Shown piece after piece: positions 1-9,926 of a stretch of 64,000 bases of DNA. The notes below the pieces were generated by a model. It did no database searches. It was given only the letters and a program-made list of their open reading frames with translations, and was not told the DNA's origin. Source of the stretch: Hyphodiscus hymeniophilus (Eukaryota > Ascomycota > Leotiomycetes > Helotiales > Hyphodiscaceae); the NCBI GenBank assembly GCA_016508695.1, contig VNKQ01000002.1, positions 2,232,001 through 2,296,000 of the forward strand, in the 5' to 3' direction. Position 1 is the first letter of the stretch. Each line of letters starts with the position of its first letter. The translations under genes and the position numbers were made by a program.

Positions 1-984
1 ACTGCCGTCCCCTAGCCAAATGAGGCTCACCGTAAGGCTCAGAGACAGACATCCCTCAGTTTGACTACTTGTGAGTGAGCTGACCGGACCGTCCTAGTCA
101 CTACCGATACCGTTGAAGAACTAACGCTCCGTGAGGCAAAGACATTGTTGTCGCGAGGTTTAAAAGGAAGAGGTACGGAGGTTGAAGTTGCGATTTTAAA
201 CCTTGCGCTCACTAGCTGCTTTGGTCATGTGATTGAAATGTAGGCATCACTTTGAGTTTGAAGGTGAATTTTGAAGCGCATGAAAGAGACACGAAGCAAA
301 ATTTTGGAAGACCCAGTGCTGACTTCTCATTACTGGTGACATTTGTGCTCCCTGCGTTTCAATCTCCATTATTAGTGCCCTTGTTCAGAATTACAGTAGA
401 ACACTCCTCCATCTCAAGACTGGCTCCTGGGGTGACACAACGACTCTGCCTTCTTTCAAGTAGGATATTGAACAACAGGGGGCATACTCCTCAATCAAAT
501 CTGCGACGACTAATCAGCAATTGTACATCTCGCATGGGGTTTCCAGTTTTTACTGAAGACTGACACCTTTAATTTCGGAATGAACCGTTCCTCGATGTCA
601 AAGAGACCAATACTCAACGCAACTGCCTAATCATTAGAGCCATATGTTTCAAGTGAATGAGATACAAGACTGCCAGGCCTGTTGAAACCAACGACTGTCT
701 GGTTTCCTTTTCCAACGCCTTCGTCGGGGCAGACTTCATGTTCGGAGAGGATTGGAAATTTGGATTAGGGACAGTGAACTCAAATTCCTGAACCTTCGAG
801 GCATGGACCCCTGGTGGGTTCGGCTGATTCATGAAGAAGGAAGCGAAGATGGAGGAGTAGAACTTCCGACTCGCCAAATTGTCATTGGAAAGGACGGTTA
901 TCTTCGCAGTGAGCTGCTCAGCTCGAACAAGCTTCTTCAAGGTGAGGCGGAACAAATCGGAGTGGTTGTCAACAAGGTCATTGC
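1..984. other. No supported gene at left edge
   Basis: Short frames occur on both strands, but none shows a recognisable domain, good splice continuity or convincing protein-like composition. A 149-codon minus frame at 614-1063 overlaps the end of the next gene in another frame and might be an alternative C-terminus for it (see findings). The 3' UTR of that minus-strand gene should lie in the right part of this stretch. Confidence 0.4.
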
Positions 985-1818
985 CTATCGAGTTCTCAGT
1001 GTTAGCAGCTGAATCAAGTAATGGTTGGGGTTGCGACAGCGGTTCATAAGCCATTTCTTCCACCCCTTATCGGCGGGGGCTTTCTGGAGATGAAATCGAA
1101 TCGCCTCATTGCATGGCTTGAAAAAGCCGGGACAGTTTCTTCGATTGTAGAATCTGCGTCCAGACCATAAATGACAAGACAGGCGATCTTTTTTGAGAAG
1201 TTTAGTTGGGGGTGATGGAAAGGAGAACCCACGGTATTGTGGATTAAGGAGGCACCAAACGTCAATGAACCCACTCAGAGGTTTGCTTAGTTTCGACTGA
1301 TCAATTTCCAACGAGATGCTCTTCATGTACTTTGGAGCGTCAACTTTGTTGAGTAAGAAGTACGTGAGAGTCAAAAGATCGTCGAAATGGAAGACGTTCC
1401 TACCGTACACAATTGGGAGACCTTCCTGGTAGAATTGGCGGTTGAGGAGAAGGACCTTACTGATTGGGTTGCGAATGGTAGACGATGTGACGACTTGGCG
1501 ACGCTTCCGGGAGCGGTCGAGCCTGCCTCCAACTGCTACCATCTTGATGCTACCTTCGACCAAAACGTACTTCAGGATCTTTTCTCGAATTTCGAAAGGT
1601 AATTTGGGGAAAGAGAAGATCTGCGTTGAAAAGGTTAGCCTCGGATCAAGTCGAGCAAAATTTCACGTTACCTTCTGAATGGATCGGAGAGGATAGCGAC
1701 AAGCAATGGATGGACCGACTAGGGTTAGTTCCTGTCTCTTGACTCTGCCCACCTTGAGTACTTGGGGAGCTTCTGATTCCATCACCTCCAAAAGCGAGGG
1801 GTGGGTTGACGCGGGCAT
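985..1818 (-). CDS. F-box/2EXR-like hypothetical protein, two exons
   Basis: Exons are 1672-1818 and 985-1620, with an intron at 1621-1671 (GTAACG...CGCAG); phase is kept and the product is 260 residues. Right after the splice the sequence reads FPKLPFEIREKIL, the LPxEIRxKI signature that opens fungal 2EXR and F-box-like domains. About 40 residues later comes NRQFYQEGLPIVYGRNVF, the second typical block of these proteins (a residue run ending in YGRNxF). These families are numerous in filamentous fungi and mostly have no known function; F-box-type members can recruit substrates to SCF ubiquitin ligases, but that is not shown here. The start is the first ATG in frame and gives a basic N-terminus. 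The last 40 residues are less certain because a second open frame overlaps them. Confidence 0.6.
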
Positions 1819-3806
1819 TTTGACGAGATTTGTGATCGACTGTGGTACACGATGTGGCAGGAATGGAACCCAAAGGGTTGCGAGTAATGCGGTTCAGTTA
1901 CGAAGCAATTGCCAGGTTCCTGCAGATGCAATCGTTGTGCTTCCTTGGAAAGTTGTGCAACGAAAGGAAATTGGGGTGCGAAAACTTGCTTATCAACAGC
2001 CTCATCGAGATTATATCATCGCAATTACGATAAGGGCCAAGTGACAGAAAGTGAATAAGAGTCAAATGTCGAGAGTGGTAAGTGTACTTCTTAGCAAAGG
2101 TGAAGTTTAAGCATTGCAGCATCTGGTCGCGTTCGCTCAGAATTTATATCGCGGTCAATCTCCGATTCCACTTTATCGAGATAAACTTGAAAAGTGCTTC
2201 ATTCGATTCAACGAAATAAATCAAGGGGATTTCTCATCTTCGCACTTGCTTCAACTAGGGTATCACTCAAAGTTGAGCTCATTTACTTGCACTCAGGCTT
2301 GCCAAAAACGACGCAAACCAGCCAAAGGGTTTCAATACAATGCTCCCACTATGCCCAGCCAGTAGGCAACATCGGCCAACGAGAATGGCATCATTGAGTA
2401 GTATAATGAGTGTTCTGGAAAAACGGGATATCTTTCATATAATGTTTCTGATTGCCTGTTGTCATTGGTCATCTTCAAACCAGCAAGGTCGGGGTGGTCG
2501 TCAGAAAAGTACCAATTTGTCTGATATGTAGTGCCTTTCGCCTCACAGCCATCTATGGTTTCCATTAATTGATTCATGGAGTTACTGAAATGTCAATGTG
2601 AAGCTTGGCTGTAGCGGGGATACAAAGGCTGATCTCCGAATTCCTGAAACGGTGGCCTGGTGATTTCTCGTCTTTCCTGAGCTCGCAGTGGATGGGAGAT
2701 TAATCTCCTCGAAACCGGCTTCGAGAAACGAAAGCAGCTCAGAAACAGACAGCGAGAGAGCGAAGCTGCGCATTGCTAGGCAAGGAATTGGATTCTGTGA
2801 CAAACAGGTCAGATATTGCAGCTGTCTGCGTATAATTGCTTTCGCATTTTCTGTGGCGTCTAGATTATTCATCGCAGAAACATCATCAAATGTTTGGTTG
2901 CATGGACAAATTGAAGCCCAGTCAACATCGATTCTCATCCTTGCCGTCCTTCAAATCTATACCGTCTGTATTTTCGCCATTTGCGTCGAAATTCAATCTT
3001 CGCATGGGGACGAATAACATCCTCTTCCTACTCTCCTCCATGATCCAGAGTAATGAAGACGAGCTTCCCTTGTCCAGGCGATACAGTCCGCACGCTGGCT
3101 GCCTGAACCATCACTTCCAATCGTCCGGCTACGAGTTGTAACAAATAGGCATCTTGCTGCGATCTTGAGTTTGAATCGGGGCGGTTCCATCATCAATAGC
3201 CTCCACTGCTCAGGCCTCAGCTAGATGATACCGTATCAGAGAAATGACAAGGCTACAAGTCCTTGCGGCGGTCAGTTGTCAGCGTCAATGGATGACTCCG
3301 CCAACATATTCCTACCAAGCGATTTCAACCTGCTTGGCGGCCCATGGATTATCGGAATGCCTTCATTGGCGACCAATGTTACTTGGGACTACTAGTTCGC
3401 GCTGCGTGCATGATTACAGGCACTTGGAGGTACACCAAATGATGACAAACAAGCTGTGTGATTATTCACATCCATGTCAAACCAATGAATCGGTCAGTCC
3501 CACCACGACTCGTTTCAGTGATAGGGTTGGATGGGGGCTGATGTCCGTAGTAAATGAGTGGTGCGTTGACCGACTCAGAAGACCCGTTGTGGCTGGGAAA
3601 CATGCTGACACGGATGAACCAGCGAAGACGATGCGCGTGAATGTGGCCGCTTCAGGCAGTTGCATTCAAGAGTTATGATTGGCTGATTCCCGAATCTGTC
3701 TCGACGAAGAATTCAGACCTCATCCAATATTGGGAGGCAAGGCAAAGAGGCAAGTATAATAAGCTTCTCAAATCTGGCTTGATGGAATCGCTGTATTCTT
3801 CAAACA
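1819..3806. other. About 2 kb without a supportable gene; coding-like fragments on the minus strand
   Basis: This stretch holds several minus-strand open segments with protein-like composition but no workable joined structure. They are 2332-2577 (ending YWLGIVGALY, hydrophobic), 2582-2938 (118 codons, rich in Leu/Ser), and 3045-3180 (containing LLQLVAGRLEVMVQAA). I tried joining the first two across the TTTCAG at about 2591 and the phases do not fit. They may be remnants of one decayed gene or chance frames. The plus-strand frame at 3244-3678 has biased, non-protein-like composition. The right end serves as promoter of the regulator starting at 3807. Confidence 0.3.
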
Positions 3807-5612
3807 ATGCTCCCGCGGCAAAAGCAACGCCAGCGAGCGTTTCATAGACGTTCACGAAAGGGCTGTCAGAACTGCAAGAGTCGCCATCTTCGTTGCGACG
3901 AAACTTTCCCATTCTGGTAGGCAAAGCCAATTCAGTTCTCGATTATACAGTTCTGAATACCTCTAGCCGAAATTGCTTAAGTCACAACTTCTTCTGCAGC
4001 TTTTCAGAAAATGCACAAACAGACTCGAGCTCGATATTCAGAGATGAATCGCTCCCGGCATCCGCCTGTGAAAAGCCACAGCAGGATGAGTCGTGGAGTT
4101 TTGACGAGCCGATACAGTGTGGGATGAGTACAGGCTTTCCAAATCAAGGTGGAGCAATAAGCTTGTCCGCGATTGCTCCAAAGACGATAAAAGAAGAACC
4201 CGCCGCTTCCCCAGCCTCCCCTATGATCTTTTCATACACTTTCCAAGAATTTCCAGCAGTAAACTTCGAGCTATGCAGCGAATTCCTTGCCTTGTATGAA
4301 GAGCCGGAGCTCAGCTGGGATGATTGGCCGTCACCCGATGATGAGATTGGGGATTGGGATATTGCAAGATCCTCACGGCACAGCTTCTCGCCAACAAACC
4401 AAAGCAGTCCAGTGCGTTACGAGCCCATTCAAATCGTCTGGCAACTACCAGACGTATGTGAACCTGGACTCTCTCCTATGGTCGACTATGTCTCCCCGTT
4501 CCATGCCGATCTCAATCCTTCGGCGCTCGAGCACGTACATCATTTCCATGGCATGCTTCAAGAAGTGCCTATCCCACCCTACTGCAGAGAGGCTGTGAAC
4601 AGGTTATTTACGGAGTAAGCTCACGCCCTCTGCCATTTTTGAATTCGCACATAGACTAATTCAATCAAGCATATTTCAAATAGGCTCTAGATTCGACTTC
4701 GTCAAGCATTCTTTGGTTTCCATGGCATCTTTTGCATACTACGATGCTACTGAAGTTGCAACGGCTCAGAAAACGGCTTGTGACTATCTGGCAGTTGCTC
4801 TCAGAGACCTCCACTCAGCTATTGATAATTTCTCTCCACACAATGCCGATGCAATAATCGCCGCCTCAATATGTTTGATATATGGAGCTCAAAATTGGTA
4901 CGTGATAATGGAGTGACAAAACAGAATGCAGACAGCTAAAAGAACTTATGATTTCAGGCAGCAATGGTCTGTGTTTGTGGCAGGATATACAGCAGTGAGT
5001 ATTAGGCATGCATATGGATTCGACGCAGTAAATAACCTCATGTCACAGGTGTTCCGGAGCCTCAATGGCTCAAAAGTGGAGACTACCTTTCAATTTCTAG
5101 CTTCCGAGAACTTCTGGATGATGTTTCCAGACGACGAGAGAACTGGAGTTACAGAGCTCCCAATATGGACCGTGAGGTCATTGAGCAGGGGCCGCATTGA
5201 AAGTGTCACAGCTTCATTGAATTATCTGAGAGGGTTGTTGAGTGACAAAGAGTGGACGACATATGGTTTCAGAGAAGTTCAGTTGTTGGGAAGAGGCTTG
5301 CATACAATCGATCAATGCCAATCCGCTGAAGAAGTGTATAGTCAATTGGCGCATCTGAGGATGTGGATGTTTTGCGTCGAGCTGGAGGGTGACGACGATA
5401 CTAAACATCAACCACTAGGGAAGATCATGAGAGTCTACTTTTATGTCTTGTTGACGGCCTCGACGCCATATCTGCCGCCGAGATGTGGCGAGCAACTAAA
5501 CTTAATCTGCGAGTCCACGATAAGGCAGCTTCAGCGTGGAGATTTTGGCGACATGAAATCACAGGTCTTGAGGGGGTTTGAGCTTTTCTGCGAAAAGAAC
5601 AAGTTTGCATAG
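3807..5612 (+). CDS. Zn2Cys6 fungal transcription factor, five exons
   Basis: Exons are 3807-3916, 3967-4614, 4670-4897, 4958-4994 and 5049-5612; the product is 528 residues. The zinc cluster is split by the first intron. Exon 1 gives GCQNCKSRHLRCDETFPF and the spliced codon supplies the fourth Cys, followed by RNCLSHNFFC, so the spacing is C-x2-C-x6-C-x6-C-x2-C-x6-C. This is the binuclear zinc DNA-binding domain, here at residues 20-47, preceded by a basic N-terminus. The rest is a Ser/Pro/acidic linker, then an alpha-helical region of the fungal-specific regulatory domain type (FVKHSLVSMASFAYYDA; QQWSVFVAGYTA). The fourth intron (4995-5048, GTGAGT...TCACAG) has a length divisible by three and could also be read through. 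The target genes are unknown; nothing next to it looks like a co-regulated cluster. Confidence 0.85.
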
Positions 5613-5952
5613 GTGTTCTCAATGACTCCATGAAACTTCATGGTAGTTGCTGTGCTTGCAGGTGGAAACCCGAACTCTTAGATATGCCGAAAATTTGATA
5701 CTCTCGGCGCTCTCCCGCAGAACCTTGGACTGCCAGTAATTCTTAATTGGACAATATTTCGGAAGAGGTCCCAAAGAAGTGACTTAAATCATTCGCGTAT
5801 CTTGATAAAAATATCACTTCTCGTCTCTAAGTCAACGGTTTCCCCAATAATATTGACTCCAACACAACAAAAAAGAACCCACCAGCTTCTGGACCTTCTA
5901 TTTGAAATCGACCACATTACATCTCTACACTTGATTTCAGTTCGTGCTCGCA
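5613..5952. other. Intergenic, nothing specific seen
   Basis: This 340-base gap follows the Zn2Cys6 regulator. It holds that gene's 3' UTR and possibly the promoter of the small gene at 5953. The TTGATTTCAG at about 5931-5940 could be a 3' splice site of a 5' UTR intron. Confidence 0.4.
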
Positions 5953-6504
5953 ATGGCGCCTCTACCAAACAAAAACCGAAGAATGCCTCCGACGAGCCTG
6001 ATGGGTTCTCACGTCTATCGCCCGAAGCGAGAACCCAATGTATATCCATAAGGACATCACAGCAAGATACATTTTATTCCTTGGCTTAGCAAGGCAACAA
6101 AGCTGGCAGAGTTCATGATATACATCAATAATTCACACCTCCGATGAATCAACAGCTGCACACGTCCTCCATATCTTCAATAAAAATTTCGGTACTCCAT
6201 TATAATCCTCATGTAGAACTCACAAGCTCCTTCATTCCGCCAGAACTATTGCATACTCCACTTTCCGCAACGCCGCCCTAGAAAGGCTGCACTTAAGCCT
6301 AACCTTTTCCGTCAGAGACTTGAACTGCAGCGTTTTGCGAATTCTGTGTACTTGGACTTCAACACTGGTGGAGGAGCTACTTCAGGAGACAATTTATCGA
6401 AGATTGTGCAGTCCTTCGGGAGTTGGCTAGTGGAGAGCAGACCCGTACATAGCAATGAGAGCCTATTTCTTGTGCATCTCACAAAGCAGAAGCAACAGCA
6501 ATGA
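5953..6504 (+). CDS. Possible small two-exon gene, unknown function
   Basis: Proposed exons are 5953-6039 and 6244-6504, giving 115 residues. The first exon starts at ATG (MAPLPNKNRRMPP) and ends at a GTATAT donor. The second starts after CGCCAG and stays open to TGA at 6502-6504, reading RRPRKAALKPNLFRQRLE and then LVHLTKQKQQQ. The second exon is convincingly protein-like and very basic at its start. The 204-base intron is long for this region, so an extra internal exon may be missing. I do not recognise the product. Its charge suggests a nucleic-acid-associated or organelle-targeted protein, but that is only a guess. Confidence 0.35.
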
Positions 6505-6879
6505 TCCGAGAAACAAAGTCATAAACAAAACGACTGAAATTTATACAATACGACTAGAGCCCTTGGGTAGTAAAGTAATGAGATGCTTGACAAAGCTCAC
6601 TGATGGGCAAGGGCATGAACAAAGAGGTGGAGAGAACTACTCGAAAAAAGTGGTACTGATGGGAAATACTTTCACAAACCACAGTGAATCTCACGACATC
6701 AAAGAACGCAGAGGAATACAATGGCATTCATTGATCCGTCTGATGTGATCAGCGAAGCAATCAGCTAGCCAATCGTGAATCCCGGTCCATAGCCTATAAT
6801 TACATCTCAGCCATATCTCATTGCTGACTCGCATACGCACATTATCTTCCTAGTTACCTTTCAAGATACTATCGGTAAT
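6505..6879. other. Intergenic between a small plus-strand gene and a convergent minus-strand gene
   Basis: No reading frame of note is supported here. It should contain the two converging 3' UTRs, including that of the eIF4E-binding protein gene whose stop codon is at 6880. Confidence 0.4.
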
Positions 6880-9294
6880 CTACTGTCTCCTATACGATCC
6901 ATTCGGTGGAGGACCTCGTCCATCAAATGGTCCACCAAACGCCATTCCCTCCGGTCCCTGAAAACCAGGAGGCATAAAGCCTGGTGGCGGACCTTGAAAG
7001 AAACTAGGCATTCCTCTTGGACCTGCCATCACTTCGGGAGGCGGAAAGTTGCCCATTCCTGGAAAGCCAGGTGGGAACATCTGTTGTGGCATACCTCTTG
7101 CAGCAAGGCCCGGCGGAGGGGCAATATGCTGTTGCTGTTGACGGAGTTGTTGTACGGGTGGTGCCCAGCCAGGTTGCATCTGATCAAGACCAGGAGGTGG
7201 CGGACGCTGGAGAATTTGCGTTGGTTGCGGAGGACGCTCGTGTTGCGATGGAGGGCCGCGCTGTTGGAATGATTCGTCAAAGAAGCCTGGTGGTGGGCGA
7301 GCTTGGCGTTGAGAAGCGCTGCGTTCTCGTGCTGCTGCTTCTCGTTGCATTTCTTGCTCGCGTTCCATCATTTGCTGATGTTGCATTTGTCGGTCCATTT
7401 GACGATCGACTGGCTTGCTACCAGGCATTCGGAGTAGAATCTGTTCGGATCTTTGAGGCTCGGGTTGTCCTTTCATGAGGTTCATGAGGAAATCGGTGTT
7501 ACTGCGATTTTGGGGTTGATCTGGTCGAACGGATGCTTGGCTGAGAGCATGCTGGCGCTGTCCTACCAGCTCTTGAAGCATCTGCTCGGGTTTGATTGTA
7601 GGTTGGCTACCAGATACTTGGCGTTGACTGAGCAGATCTTGGAGAGCTTGCTGCGAGTTTCTTGTGCTCGCGCTCGGTCTCGCTACTTCCTGTCGTTCAT
7701 GTCTGTACTGCTGGAATTGTTCGGGAGGTGGGGTGGGTTGGGTTTGCTTTTTCTCAGGAGCAGGAGGCTTCGGCTGCTGCAAGATATTCGCTGGGGGTGT
7801 TGACCCAGAACTGCTGACTGTTTGCCGTTGGAGCTTCTGTAGTAATTGTTGGAAAGCCTCCTTCTCTGATGGATCTCCTGAACCTTGACCACCGTTCTGA
7901 AATAGAGCCGCAAGGCCTCCAGCTGGAGCTACTGGCATAGATGGTGGAGGCTCCGTTTGTCTTCGAGGCAGATCTTCTTGTGCTGGAGTGAAGAACGATG
8001 TAAATCGCGAGGCTTTACCTGTATTCTTAGCCTTTACAGGAAAGAAACTGCCTTCTCTCTTCGATTCAATGGCCGAATCGGGTCCATTCTCATCCTTAGG
8101 AGTTGCCCACATGCCAAAGAACTTGTCCGGGCCAGTATCAATAGCCAGAGGAGTTTCAAACTTGGGTTTGTCAAGTCCAGAGACGCCACCACTCGATTCA
8201 AAAGGTGGTGCTTCCTCAGCTGGGGTCTTACCAGCTCTATCCTTGCTCTGCTGGGCTTCTTTCCACTTCTGGAAATCTTCTTGAGTATGAGCTTGGTTCT
8301 TCTCATCTGCAGGCTCGTCCATCCATGCTGGTTCAGGCTCATGCCGATCGTTCCTATCCCATCGTCGATCAGCTCGGTCATTCCTATTGCCACGATCCTG
8401 TTCATCATTGTTCTTCTCTCTCCATCCTCTGTTCCCAAATTTCTCGCCATTGCTGTTTCTGTCTCTTGGCGCAGGGGTCGGTCCATCATTGTCGCCTCTG
8501 AACCAAGACTCATTTCGGCCACGACCAGCTCCATTTCTGCGACTGTCCTTATTCAGATCGTGATCAACATCTTTCTCCCGGGCCTCTCGTGAGAAATTCT
8601 CAAATCCTCGTGTGGGCCGATCCTTGGTATCGCGATCTTCTCGATCCTTGAATCTCCTATCATCTCTATGCCTATCAACGCCCATGCGTCCATTGAAGCG
8701 CTCAGCACCCTCGGTACCAAAACTCTTGCGAGGCTTGACAGTACTCCACCCATCGCTGTCTTGATCGCCATCAGCACGCTTGGGGCGCAACATATTGTTT
8801 CGTCCGTCTCGCAGTCGATCGGTCTCTCCATCACCAGTCTTGTTACGGAAATTGAATCGGTCTCTTGAATCGGCATCGCGGAGTGAGTGGTCTGTGTCAA
8901 GGCCTTTGTTGTCGTTGCGCCTAGCAGTGGAGGACATGAAAGATGTCTTCGGAGGTCCTAAGATAATGTCTTCGGGATCTACAAATGTTAGAGAAGCACG
9001 AAAGCGGGGAATTTGGCATCCGTACTTGCGCTGTTACGTGAGATATGCTGCGGTCGTCTGTTCGCCTGATCTAAGAGAGGGTTAGAGTCATGGTTCTTGG
9101 CTCTGTCTGTTGTCTTAGCCGTACGAGTAGAGTCTTGAAGTGGTCTGAAAGGTGTCAATACATGTGCTTAGCCTCAAGCTGTTCCTTCGGGCTTACCCCA
9201 TCCATTGCTCCGCAGGAGGCAAGCCTGAGGGCTTTATCACCAAGGGCGACTCTCGCAGGCGCAGCAATTCATCAAAGGTGTATCGTGCCCCCAT
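6880..9294 (-). CDS. eIF4E-binding protein of the 4E-T/Eap1 type
   Basis: Exons are 9197-9294, 9026-9144 and 6880-8978, with introns of 52 and 47 bases; the product is 771 residues. The first exon carries ARYTFDELLRLRES near residue 5, a canonical eIF4E-binding motif (Y-x4-L-hydrophobic: YTFDELL), placed as in 4E-T-type proteins. The third exon opens with NPEDIILGPPKTSF, then a long Arg/Asp/Asn-rich disordered region, an EPAWMD segment, a FFTPAQED segment, and a Pro/Gln-rich tail that ends in Pro/Gly/Phe-rich repeats. Such proteins bind cap-bound eIF4E, displace eIF4G and bring mRNA to P-bodies for repression or decay. The two N-terminal exons hold the functional motif and are missed if only the long open frame from 8937 is taken. 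The motif and splice phases are visible; the role is inferred from the family. Confidence 0.8.
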
Positions 9295-9926
9295 GACTGT
9301 TACCACAAACAAGGTTGCCTTTATGTTCGCCTTACAGACTCATGTGATTATGAAAAATAACCACGAAAGTGAGGTTGGCCCAGGAGGGGTCGAAGATTAT
9401 GGCAGGTGGTTCGACCTGAGTAGTAGTCGGATCCAGAGCTGGCAGGATGGTAGATCTCGAGAGTCTATGAGGAAGTGCAAATGGTTTCGAAGCAGTGCGT
9501 ACAGGAATCTATTTGGAGGCCAGCCGTATGCAATCCTCTCAAGATAGGCTGAGCGCAAGGCGCAAAGTGTTGCTGGTCGTTCTGTAGGGGGGTTTGGAGT
9601 AGGTGACCGTGTGTCAATGGCGAGCTAGAGTATGATGGCGCGCTTTCTACAGCTTCTCGGTGGAACAGTGACCCACTTGAACAATTATGAAGCTCTAGAA
9701 CGTATGTCGTATTGTTGAAGTTGTGGACTTCTTCTGTTGTCGAGGAGAAGTTCAATATGCGTCAAGGGTGCGGCTAGCGCGCACAGACAGGGTTGATTGA
9801 TTCAGGCAATCCATACCGTCAACATCACAAAGGTTCCCATGCAATATATGTCTTCAGTCGAACAAGACAGGTGCGTATCTAAGCAGACGAACGCTGGTTT
9901 GGATATCTAGAAACCTACGTCTACAT
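9295..9926. other. Intergenic, 630 bases
   Basis: This stretch lies between the start of the eIF4E-binding protein gene and the end of URB1, both on the minus strand. It should hold the promoter of the former and the 3' UTR of the latter. No coding frame or repeat stands out. Confidence 0.4.

Noticed and set aside
3244..3678. 144-codon plus-strand frame
   Set aside because: Cys/His/Trp/Met-rich composition, no domain, and no splice partner; treated as chance.
3807..5612. Secondary metabolite cluster around the first Zn2Cys6 regulator
   Set aside because: No polyketide synthase, peptide synthetase, terpene cyclase or tailoring enzyme lies nearby.
7453..7888. Plus-strand frames of 74-116 codons opposite the eIF4E-binding protein gene
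   Set aside because: They are shadows of the Gln/Pro-rich minus-strand coding sequence; the real gene is supported by motif and splicing.
7957..8592. 211-codon plus-strand frame
   Set aside because: It lies opposite the Arg/Asp-rich part of the eIF4E-binding protein; the complement of such codons is naturally stop-poor.
9390..9430. B-box-like GGTTCGACC as a tRNA gene
   Set aside because: No cloverleaf can be drawn with the preceding 60 bases.
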